A stretch of DNA of 51,309 bases from Bacteroidales bacterium. GTDB lineage: Bacteria; Bacteroidota; Bacteroidia; Bacteroidales; WCHB1-69. The stretch spans positions 1 through 51,309 of the forward strand of contig JAFPVR010000067.1 in assembly GCA_017395245.1 (NCBI GenBank). Reading direction: 5' to 3'. Shown piece after piece: positions 15,367-21,878 of this stretch. A program made the position numbers and the translations under genes. Within the stretch, counting starts at the first letter, position 1; each line of letters opens with the position of its first letter. The notes under the pieces were generated by a model, which searched no databases, was not told the origin of the DNA, and worked only from the letters and a program-made list of their open reading frames with translations.

Positions 15367-16588
15367 TTGTCGTCCCCAATTCCACCACCACCGCGTATTG
15401 CGTGTCGGGTGTAACGGGGTTAAGCACCGCCGTACCGGACCACCACAAGCCATCACGAAATTGCATTTCTGTTTGTAGAGACGTTGCGCGCAACGTCTCT
15501 ACATGGTTATGGTGTGTTTCAACCTGTTGTAGAGACGCAAAATTTTGCGTCTCTACATTGCCGTGCATCCCCACGTTACCGTTTATTTTCATATCCCCCC
15601 GCACAATCCGGAACGTCCCCCGCGCCTCGGGGTGGCAATGCCGTTTGTAAATGTCATGCGCAGCTAATCCCATCGTCATGCGGAGGTTCACCTCCACGAA
15701 GGGGTGCAGTTTGTAGGCGCCGTCCTCTTGATAGACAAACATGTCCACCCCCGCCACGCCGTCGTAATGGGGGGCGATGTGCTGGCGCAGGAAATCCTGG
15801 ACGAGGTTTTGGGTTTGTAGAATCTCTTGGATGTTAAGGTATTGCGATAAGGTTGACAGAATCGCGTCGTCGGGGAGCAGCAGGTTGCCGCCGTAGCCGT
15901 AATGTTCCGTTTTAAAAAGCGAATAGCCGAGGAAGTCCACCTGCCCGTTGTGGCAGCGGAACTCCATCGCAAAGTCTTGGACCACCGCGTACATTCGTTC
16001 CGCGATGAGTCCGCCTTGCCGTCGCAGCACGCCCGCGCACTGTCGTAGGAGGGTGGGGGAGCAGATGCCATGTGCGTAGAGGTGCCCGCGGCCGTTGCCT
16101 GAGTAGGGGGATTTGAAAATGGCGTCGGGAATCCGTTTCACGAAATCCTCAACCTGTTGGAGCTCTGTCAAGTATGACGGAGGCGAGGGTAGACGTTCCG
16201 GATGAGGGTGCTTGTCGTGAAGAAACTCCATCGCGGTGATGGCGGTTTTGCGGTGCGCTATGTCGCGAAGTTTCGAAAGCTGCGCATCCGTCGGCAGCAG
16301 TGTGTCTGGAATCCCGATGCGTCGCAGCTGATAGACCACCGCCGTATCCCAGCCCCACGGGGTCACTTTCGTGATTTGGTCCGCAACCTCCATTGTGTCG
16401 AAATTCTTCTGGAACTCCTTCCCGAAAGGACGATAGGCATCCAGTACAACCGCTTCATCTTCTGTGAGATACCACATGAACGGAGCGCAGTCGTAGGCGA
16501 ACTGCGCTGCCGACCGCAGCGTGACATACTGCGGCTGGTTGTCCGCCAGCGCGTAATCGTGTTCGGGGTTGAAAACGAGAAGTTCCAT
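15347..16588 (-). CDS. ATP-grasp-like protein with two in-frame palindromic inserts
   Basis: From ATG 16588 the protein has 413 residues and begins MELLVFNPEHDYALADNQ, a start typical of a Bacteroidetes family related to ATP-grasp enzymes. An upstream ATG at 16693 is unlikely because the promoter box at 16629-16636 lies between the two. PWGWDTAV and FKSPYSGNGRGHLY lie in the N-terminal half, and the late FVEVNLRMTMG resembles the metal-binding strand of ATP-grasp folds. The substrate is unknown. Residues 345-354 (VETQNFASLQ) and 363-372 (VETLRATSLQ) are encoded by two palindromic repeats inserted between RIVRGDMKING and TEMQFRDGLWW. The 3' end overlaps pepE by 20 bp. Confidence 0.75.
   Translation of the reverse strand: MELLVFNPEHDYALADNQPQYVTLRSAAQFAYDCAPFMWYLTEDEAVVLDAYRPFGKEFQKNFDTMEVADQITKVTPWGWDTAVVYQLRRIGIPDTLLPTDAQLSKLRDIAHRKTAITAMEFLHDKHPHPERLPSPPSYLTELQQVEDFVKRIPDAIFKSPYSGNGRGHLYAHGICSPTLLRQCAGVLRRQGGLIAERMYAVVQDFAMEFRCHNGQVDFLGYSLFKTEHYGYGGNLLLPDDAILSTLSQYLNIQEILQTQNLVQDFLRQHIAPHYDGVAGVDMFVYQEDGAYKLHPFVEVNLRMTMGLAAHDIYKRHCHPEARGTFRIVRGDMKINGNVGMHGNVETQNFASLQQVETHHNHVETLRATSLQTEMQFRDGLWWSGTAVLNPVTPDTQYAVVVELGTTIMPGRA
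15475..15502. repeat. 28-bp GTAGAGACG palindrome, core TTGCGCGCAA, inside a CDS
   Basis: This is a perfect palindrome: arms GTAGAGACG and CGTCTCTAC around TTGCGCGCAA. It is read in the ATP-grasp-like gene as VETLRATSLQ (residues 363-372). The same core occurs at 17263-17290 inside ccsBA. Confidence 0.95.
15529..15556. repeat. 28-bp GTAGAGACG palindrome, core CAAAATTTTG, inside a CDS
   Basis: This is a perfect palindrome with a different, fully self-complementary core. It is read as VETQNFASLQ (residues 345-354) of the ATP-grasp-like protein. It lies exactly 54 bp (18 codons) from the copy at 15475, so both are in the same reading frame. Confidence 0.95.
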
Positions 16589-16628
16589 AATCCAATTGCC
16601 GCCGATACCCCATACGGAATATCGGCGG

Positions 16629-16636
16629 CAAAGGTA
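16629..16636 (-). promoter_or_regulatory. -7 box (TACCTTTG) for the ATP-grasp-like gene
   Basis: The minus strand reads TACCTTTG after AAAAAATCA, 40 bp upstream of the start at 16588. It decides the start choice, because a longer reading frame from 16693 would begin upstream of this promoter. Confidence 0.6.
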
Positions 16637-16658
16637 TGATTTTTTAGGGAATAGGTGT

Positions 16659-16678
16659 CGGCCGCATTCTTGCGGCCG
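16659..16678 (-). terminator. GC-rich hairpin downstream of ccsBA
   Basis: CGGCCGCA (16659-16666) pairs with TGCGGCCG (16671-16678) around a TTCT loop. The core GCCGCATTCTTGCGGC resembles the ATTCCT-loop hairpins near 4.1 kb. On the minus strand it follows the ccsBA stop and the palindrome at 16682 and precedes the next promoter, so it may help end transcription, though a T run comes only about 10 bp later. Confidence 0.5.
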
Positions 16679-16681
16679 GAT

Positions 16682-16709
16682 GTAGAGACGCACGGCCGTG
16701 CGTCTCTAC
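16682..16709. repeat. 28-bp GTAGAGACG palindrome, core CACGGCCGTG, at the ccsBA stop
   Basis: This is a perfect palindrome. On the minus strand its first arm supplies the TAG stop codon (16708-16706) of ccsBA, directly after ...SYAS. It sits 3 bp from the hairpin at 16659-16678. Confidence 0.95.
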
Positions 16710-18910
16710 GAAGCGTAGCTGTGCATCCCGCCTAAGATGAGGTTCACCCCGAAGTAGGTGATCAGCACGCTGAGAAACGCTAAGATGCCGTAGATGTGGA
16801 AGAACATCGGTTTCCGGAACGATTTCCAGAGGGTGCTGTGCAGCGGGGCGATGTAAACCAGCAGGGTGACGAGAGCCCAGACCTCCTTCGGGTCCCACGA
16901 CCAGTAGTTTCCCCACGAGATGTTGGCCCACACCGCGCCGATGAAGATGCCCGCGGCGAGCAGTGCGACGGCAGGGTAGAGCATAATCAGGCTGATATTG
17001 CGGAGACGTTCCAGATATTGCGTGTTCGACGGCTGCGTGAGGCGTACAATCACCGCGCTGATGCCGTTCAGCATGATGAAGAACAGCAGCGCGTAAGCAA
17101 TCATGATGACGGTGACGTGCAGGCTTAGCAGCGGCGACGAGAGCACCGGCATCAGATGGGTGATCGGGGGATTGGAGCCGCCCATCATTTGCACCAGCAG
17201 TACGATACCGGTCATCAACAGACCGGCGGGGAGGGCAATTTCGTATTTATTGCCGGTGTTTTGTAGAGACGTTGCGCGCAACGTCTCTACGGTTGTCTGT
17301 CGTTCTTGTAGAGACGTGCTGCAGCGCGTCTCTACCTTCGTGATAATCAGGGTGATAATGCAAATGCTCAACGCCAACAAATTCATCGAATCGAAGCTGC
17401 CCGCCATCGGCACGTGGCCGCCGGCGATCCAGCGCAGGATGAAGACCAGCGCCAAGAACACACACAGCAGCGACATCCACACTAGGGCTACCACTCTGAC
17501 AGGCTGGTAGAGCTTGCGGCCCTTCCCGAGGCAGATCAGAGCCGCTGCGAAGCATATTAGTCCCAACGTGATGGTCACCAGGGCTAACCAACGGCCTACC
17601 GAAAGCCGGTTGTAGAGCCGCTCGGCGCGGTATTGTGCTTGGGGCTGCGCCTGTCCAAGGGAGTATTTTTCCTGATAGGTCTTTGTCTTTTCGAAGAGTT
17701 CGTCCAGCGCGGCAAAATCCCCTAACACCACGTATTCTTTGCACAAACTCATCTGTTTTCGGATGAAGAGATATTCGTCATCAGGGATTTCCAAGGGAAG
17801 TTGGTCGTTTTGCGAATACCATGTCACCTGCTGCGCACTGTCGGCATGAGGGTAAATCTTCAGCAGTTGACTGTTCAGCAACATGTTGACAATCTGTTTC
17901 TTCTCTTCTGCCTCACGTTGTTTGCCCCGTTTTAGGTCACGTTCAATTCTGGGAATCGGCTCGCTCTGCCAGTCGCTGGTATAAAAAAGCCAGCCGCTGA
18001 AGACCTGCTCGGGGGTGTAGCCGCGATAATGGGCCTTGCCGTACAGCTTGGTAGTGAAATCCTTGGCGAGGGTCTGCAGTGGACAGACGCGGCCCTTGTA
18101 CATCACGTACATCTGCCCCATTTTGTCGGCACTCTCCTTCGGGAGCGTGCGGGGCTTTTCGTTAGCTTGTGCGGGCAGGGCGGCACCAACCGTCAGGATG
18201 AGGACGAGCAGTGTAGCCGCTGGAGCCGACGCTTTCCTCAGCAACGTCCGGAACTGTCCGTTTTTCTCGAAAAACATCCCCACTAAGGCGATGAACAGCA
18301 GGATATAGCCCGTGTAGGTCACTCCGACGCCCCAGGGGTCGTGTGCTACGGAAAGCACCGAGTTGCCCTCCTCGTCATAGTCGCTCTGGTAGAAGCGGTA
18401 GTGGCGGTATTTCAGGATGTTGTTCATCGAGATTTTGGCGTCAGTGGTCGTGCCTCCGTCGAGAATCTGGAGGTAGCTCACAAAGTCCATCGGCGTGTGG
18501 GTGCCCGGGTAGTTCTCCACCTCGAAACGGTCGAGGGTCAGGAAGAACGGCAGGGTCTCCGTGCGGCTGTTCCCGTGTTTCTCAACGGTGAACTTGTTGG
18601 TGGCGATATTGGGTTTCAGCGTCATCTCGCCGTGCTGTCCGGTGGTCATGGTCAGCAGCGCGCCGAGCAGGATCACCAGGATGGAAGCGTGGAGGGCGCA
18701 CACAACGGGCCTTTTCCACGATTTCCGCACGAACATCATGACGATGATGCCGAGGGCCAGCAGCGCCCACAGTCCGACGAACCACCACGAGCCATAGACG
18801 TGACCCAACGCGTAGTCGTTGCCGTGGCGCATCTCCACGACGGTGCCCGCAGCCATGGCGACGACCAGGGCGATTAGCAGGGCGGGGAGGATGTGTCTTG
18901 TGTTCTTCAT
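16706..18910 (-). CDS. ResB-CcsA fusion cytochrome c synthase (CcsBA)
   Basis: From ATG 18910 the protein has 734 residues; a TTG at 18922 is a poorer start inside the heptamer array. The N-terminal ResB-like part has membrane helices near residues 5-30, 40-60 and 67-90 and a GEMTLKPNIATNKF segment. The C-terminal CcsA-like part carries the haem-handling WGNYWSWDPKEVWAL motif (tryptophan-rich WWD type) and conserved histidines such as SLHVTVIMIAYALLF. CcsBA proteins export haem and attach it to CxxCH motifs of periplasmic apocytochromes. Residues 526-535 (VETRCSTSLQ) and 541-550 (VETLRATSLQ) come from two palindromic repeats in a loop between membrane helices. The di-haem protein upstream is a likely client. 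Confidence 0.9.
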   Translation of the reverse strand: MKNTRHILPALLIALVVAMAAGTVVEMRHGNDYALGHVYGSWWFVGLWALLALGIIVMMFVRKSWKRPVVCALHASILVILLGALLTMTTGQHGEMTLKPNIATNKFTVEKHGNSRTETLPFFLTLDRFEVENYPGTHTPMDFVSYLQILDGGTTTDAKISMNNILKYRHYRFYQSDYDEEGNSVLSVAHDPWGVGVTYTGYILLFIALVGMFFEKNGQFRTLLRKASAPAATLLVLILTVGAALPAQANEKPRTLPKESADKMGQMYVMYKGRVCPLQTLAKDFTTKLYGKAHYRGYTPEQVFSGWLFYTSDWQSEPIPRIERDLKRGKQREAEEKKQIVNMLLNSQLLKIYPHADSAQQVTWYSQNDQLPLEIPDDEYLFIRKQMSLCKEYVVLGDFAALDELFEKTKTYQEKYSLGQAQPQAQYRAERLYNRLSVGRWLALVTITLGLICFAAALICLGKGRKLYQPVRVVALVWMSLLCVFLALVFILRWIAGGHVPMAGSFDSMNLLALSICIITLIITKVETRCSTSLQERQTTVETLRATSLQNTGNKYEIALPAGLLMTGIVLLVQMMGGSNPPITHLMPVLSSPLLSLHVTVIMIAYALLFFIMLNGISAVIVRLTQPSNTQYLERLRNISLIMLYPAVALLAAGIFIGAVWANISWGNYWSWDPKEVWALVTLLVYIAPLHSTLWKSFRKPMFFHIYGILAFLSVLITYFGVNLILGGMHSYAS
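17263..17290. repeat. 28-bp GTAGAGACG palindrome, core TTGCGCGCAA, inside ccsBA
   Basis: This is a perfect palindrome read as VETLRATSLQ (residues 541-550) of CcsBA. It is identical over 28 bp to the copy at 15475-15502 inside the neighbouring ATP-grasp-like gene. Confidence 0.95.
17308..17335. repeat. 28-bp GTAGAGACG palindrome, core TGCTGCAGCG, inside ccsBA
   Basis: The arms are intact and the core has one unpaired position (T opposite G). It is read as VETRCSTSLQ (residues 526-535) of CcsBA. It is 45 bp (15 codons) from the copy at 17263, so both copies share one reading frame. Confidence 0.92.
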
Positions 18911-18915
18911 TTGCA

Positions 18916-18978
18916 GTTTCAAGTTTCAGGATTCTGGTTTCAAGATTCAGGTTTCAAGATTCAAGATTCAAGTTGCAA
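18916..18978. repeat. GTTTCAA/GATTCAA heptamer array, nine units
   Basis: Nine 7-bp units (GTTTCAA, GTTTCAG, GATTCTG, GTTTCAA, GATTCAG, GTTTCAA, GATTCAA x2, GTTGCAA) run up to 5 bp from the ccsBA start codon. The last unit overlaps the candidate -7 box, so on the minus strand the whole 5' leader of ccsBA is the array. Confidence 0.9.
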
Positions 18979-18983
18979 AAATA
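18976..18983 (-). promoter_or_regulatory. -7 box (TATTTTTG) for ccsBA
   Basis: The minus strand reads TATTTTTG 66 bp upstream of the ATG at 18910. The distance from the box to the start is filled by heptamer repeats. No -33 element is recognised, because a palindrome occupies that region. Confidence 0.45.
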
Positions 18984-18991
18984 TCAAAATT

Positions 18992-19019
18992 GTAGAGACG
19001 GGGCATGCCCCGTCTCTAC
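18992..19019. repeat. 28-bp GTAGAGACG palindrome, core GGGCATGCCC
   Basis: This is a perfect palindrome in the gap between the di-haem protein gene and ccsBA. It has a third type of self-complementary core, with identical arms. Confidence 0.95.
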
Positions 19020-19039
19020 GAAGACATACGGTCGTTTTC

Positions 19040-19067
19040 AATAACCAATAACCAATAAACCATAACC
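19040..19067. repeat. AATAACC heptamer array, four units (reverse of GGTTATT)
   Basis: The units AATAACC x2, AATAAAC and CATAACC are the reverse complement of the GGTTATT family found after pckA. On the minus strand the array begins directly after the TAA stop of the di-haem protein gene. Confidence 0.8.
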
Positions 19068-19068
19068 A

Positions 19069-20628
19069 TTAAATCGCATTAATGAACTTCACGACGGCGT
19101 CGCGCTCCTCCTTGCTCAGGTTGCGGAATTTCTCGACGGTCCAGCGGGCGTCGCTTTGGGCGCTGCCGTGCCACATGATGGCCTCGATGACGTTGCGGGC
19201 GCGGCAGTCGTGCAGACGGTCGCTGGAGCCGGTGCAGACGGCGGAGAGACCGCGTCCCCACAGCGGAGTGGTGCGGCACCAGCCGGTGCGGATATCGTTC
19301 TTCATACAGAGACGATGCTGAACCATGTCGGTGTAGGGCCATATCTTCTGGTTTGGGTAACGTGGCAGACGCTGGTCGCCGGTGGTGAAGAAACCGTTGG
19401 GGTCGGTGAAACGGTCGGGGCCAGTGGTCCAGCTGGGACGGTGGCAGCTTGCGCACCCGATCTCGCGGAAGAGCTTGCGACCCTTCTGCACCTCGGCATC
19501 GTCGAGGTTACGGGCGGCGGGCACGGCCAGACCTCTGTGCCAGACCATCAGGTTGACATAGTCGTCGTTGCTCATCTCGGCGGGCAGGTCTTTGCTCATC
19601 AGGTAGTTGTAGATGTCTGTCTCGGGATTTCCGGTTTTGTTGTAATCCGGGAAGTAGGTGTAGAAGGCAGCCTGCACATCGGGATCTTGGGAGGCGATGC
19701 GGGCGTAGGTTTCGGTCATGTAGTGGTAACGACGGTCGCCGCGCGTCACGTTGGTGATGTTCCAGATGGCGTTGGCACCGGGACCGTCCTGCAGCGGACC
19801 GCGCGAGCAAGCGTAGGTGAAACGCTTCGGGTGGTTGGTCTTGCCGTAGAGGCCGGTCGTGGCCCAGTCGGTGCCGGCCCACATGGCCGGGTTAAGGTTC
19901 GCGCCGGCCATCGATTCTTTCAAGTACTGTGCCTTCAGCGAGTCGTCGGGAATGGCGTCTAAAAGCCCGGTGCCGTAGATGCCGATGGTGGATTCCAACC
20001 GCACCACTTCGCTGCCGTAAGCCAGCGGTTGTCCGCCAACCTCCAACGGTACATAGTAGGCGGAGGCGGGGATATAGACCTCCGGGTAAATCAGGCTGTA
20101 GGTCTCGCCGTCGGGAAAGCGGTTGCCCCACTCGTCGGTGTAATCGAGCCAGCTGATTTGGATCTGGCTCTCGTCGATGGGGGCCTTGAAGGGCGGCACC
20201 GCCTTGGTCTGCGGCATGCCCGTGAGCGAAGAGACGTAGTTGCCGTTCTGGTCAGTAACCACTAATAGGTAGCCGTTGCCCCAGTCGCTGGCGGCGTAGC
20301 GGTCCATGCGCTTGCCGTGACCGTAGCCTGGATGGCAGGCGATGCAGGAACTGCGGATGTAGAGAGGACCCAAGCCGTTGAAGGGCGGCGTGTTGATGTT
20401 GAAGTCGCGCTCGAACAGGTACTCGCCGTACTTGAACGCGGCGATGTCGGTGACCGCCGGGGTGGGATCCTCATACGCGGACGAGGAACTGTTGAAGGTC
20501 GTGCCCAACTTGCCTCCGGCGTAGGTTTCTTCCTCGATCCACGACATCTCGTTGTTCTCGGGCTTGTGGCATCCCGCCAACAAAAATAATCCCAAAACAA
20601 TAATAATGGTTGTCGTTATTTTATTCAT
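19069..20628 (-). CDS. Di-haem oxidoreductase-family lipoprotein
   Basis: The protein has 519 residues. The N-terminus is a lipoprotein signal (LFLLAGC, lipid cysteine C20). Two haem c sites are visible: CIACH (95-99) and CASCH (392-396). The C-terminal WCRTTPLWGRG and VIEAIMWHG segments are typical of the COG3488/DHOR family, which is related to di-haem cytochrome c peroxidases. I infer a periplasmic membrane-anchored redox protein that needs CcsBA for maturation. Imelysin and DHOR genes are neighbours in many bacteria, often under iron control. It starts 9 bp after the imelysin gene, so they share a transcript. Confidence 0.9.
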   Translation of the reverse strand: MNKITTTIIIVLGLFLLAGCHKPENNEMSWIEEETYAGGKLGTTFNSSSSAYEDPTPAVTDIAAFKYGEYLFERDFNINTPPFNGLGPLYIRSSCIACHPGYGHGKRMDRYAASDWGNGYLLVVTDQNGNYVSSLTGMPQTKAVPPFKAPIDESQIQISWLDYTDEWGNRFPDGETYSLIYPEVYIPASAYYVPLEVGGQPLAYGSEVVRLESTIGIYGTGLLDAIPDDSLKAQYLKESMAGANLNPAMWAGTDWATTGLYGKTNHPKRFTYACSRGPLQDGPGANAIWNITNVTRGDRRYHYMTETYARIASQDPDVQAAFYTYFPDYNKTGNPETDIYNYLMSKDLPAEMSNDDYVNLMVWHRGLAVPAARNLDDAEVQKGRKLFREIGCASCHRPSWTTGPDRFTDPNGFFTTGDQRLPRYPNQKIWPYTDMVQHRLCMKNDIRTGWCRTTPLWGRGLSAVCTGSSDRLHDCRARNVIEAIMWHGSAQSDARWTVEKFRNLSKEERDAVVKFINAI

Positions 20629-20637
20629 AATTCATAA

Positions 20638-21783
20638 TTAATCTTCGTACGTTCTCAACGCCTCATTTACCTTCGACAGCACCTCGTCGAGGGCTTGGCA
20701 GGCTTCGATGGCTTCGGCGTTCTTGGGGTCGGTGTAGTGGTTGACGAACGGGCGCGGCATGGCGTCAATCTTGGCGAGGGCGGTGTTGATGGCGTCTTCC
20801 ACTTCGCTGTCGAGTTTGCTGTCCATCTTCTTGACGTAGGCGTGCAGGGAGAGTTTGTCGGTGCGCTGTCCTTCGATGCCGCCGTAGTAGGCGTTCTGGA
20901 TGCTGAGGATGTTGTTGTAGAAGTCTTCGATGGATTTCTGGCTGTAGGGTGATTCGATGTAGTTGGGGTCTTCGCCGTTGTAGGGCTTGCCGATTTTGGA
21001 GGTGCCTACCTCGTCGGCGATGGTCTTGCAGCCGTCCACGATGGCCATGAGGCCGCTGACACTGCTGGCGTAGGTGCTGCCCGGGGTGCCGGACTTCTTG
21101 AGGTTGTCGCCGTAGCTGTAGCTGCCGCCGTTGACGGTGCTGTTGAGTTCCAGCTCCTCCACTTTGTCGCGGTGCGACTTCGGGGCGGCGTCGCCGATCC
21201 AGCTCACTTCCAACTGGAAGCAGCGGTTGCGCAGGTCTCCGGCCACCGCGATGGCATAGTCTAACTGCGAGACGGTGATCTCATTCGCATTTCTCGGCTG
21301 TCCGTTGCTGAAGAGGATGTACTCAACGCCGTGGAAGCCGAGCAAGGCGTTGCCGAGCTGCTCGCCAGCTACCACATCGCCGTCTTCACCGGCCAAGGCC
21401 GCCAGCATGCTCGGACTGTTCATTAGGTTGTTGAAGGCGTCCACGTCCAACGGCCAGGAGTCGATGTGCGGGTCGATGCCGAAGTCGGAGGCCGCGCCGA
21501 AGAGGAAGGCTTCGCTCTTCTCCCACCACGCACGGGCGGTCAGGAAGGTTTCGCAGACCTTGTTCAGGTCGCTTTGCGAGCCGCTGGCTTTGAAGGCCGT
21601 CAGCTCATTGACCAGCGTTTCGGTGTGGTTGGCCAGGTTGGTGTAGGTCGGGGCGATGGTGTGGTCCACGTACTGCTCGATGACTTGCACCTGCTTTTCG
21701 TTGACTAAGTTTCCTTCGCCGTGATTACAGCTGGTTGCTACCAGCGCGATTGCCACTATTGTGGCGATGAGTGTTTTTTTCAT
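20638..21783 (-). CDS. Imelysin-family (M75-like) lipoprotein
   Basis: From ATG 21783 the protein has 381 residues with a lipoprotein signal (ALVATSC, C19). A longer open frame to 21939 would add 52 residues with no signal sequence and run through a hairpin repeat, so it is rejected. The imelysin GxHxxE signature is GFHGVE (149-154), and WWEKSEAFLFGAASDFGIDPHIDSWP is also diagnostic. Imelysins are helical periplasmic or surface proteins linked to iron or haem uptake; protease activity is doubtful. It lies between a porin gene and the di-haem protein gene on one strand. Confidence 0.9.
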   Translation of the reverse strand: MKKTLIATIVAIALVATSCNHGEGNLVNEKQVQVIEQYVDHTIAPTYTNLANHTETLVNELTAFKASGSQSDLNKVCETFLTARAWWEKSEAFLFGAASDFGIDPHIDSWPLDVDAFNNLMNSPSMLAALAGEDGDVVAGEQLGNALLGFHGVEYILFSNGQPRNANEITVSQLDYAIAVAGDLRNRCFQLEVSWIGDAAPKSHRDKVEELELNSTVNGGSYSYGDNLKKSGTPGSTYASSVSGLMAIVDGCKTIADEVGTSKIGKPYNGEDPNYIESPYSQKSIEDFYNNILSIQNAYYGGIEGQRTDKLSLHAYVKKMDSKLDSEVEDAINTALAKIDAMPRPFVNHYTDPKNAEAIEACQALDEVLSKVNEALRTYED

Positions 21784-21812
21784 ATTGGTAGGTTTTAGTT
21801 TGTTTCTTGTGT

Positions 21813-21864
21813 CCCAGGGCTCACTGCGTTCACCCTGGGTTAGCATACTTCGGGCTTGCAGCCC
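21813..21864. repeat. Paired hairpins CCCAGGG/CCCTGGG and GGGCT/AGCCC
   Basis: CCCAGGG (21813-21819) pairs with CCCTGGG (21833-21839), and GGGCT-TGC-AGCCC follows at 21852-21864. Both lie in the 95-bp gap between the porin stop and the imelysin start. They could weaken read-through and set the ratio of porin to imelysin transcripts, or be a dispersed repeat. The sequence does not decide between these. Confidence 0.7.
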
Positions 21865-21878
21865 TCTTGGAAGCATTC

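Noticed and set aside
16589-16693. Longer start for the ATP-grasp-like protein
   Set aside because: The -7 box at 16629-16636 and the GC-rich hairpin lie within the extension, and MELLVFNPEHD is the family-type N-terminus.
16706-18910. Interpretation of all GTAGAGACG palindromes as plain transcription terminators
   Set aside because: Two copies lie in the middle of ccsBA and two near the 3' end inside the ATP-grasp-like gene, without T runs, so termination cannot be their only role.
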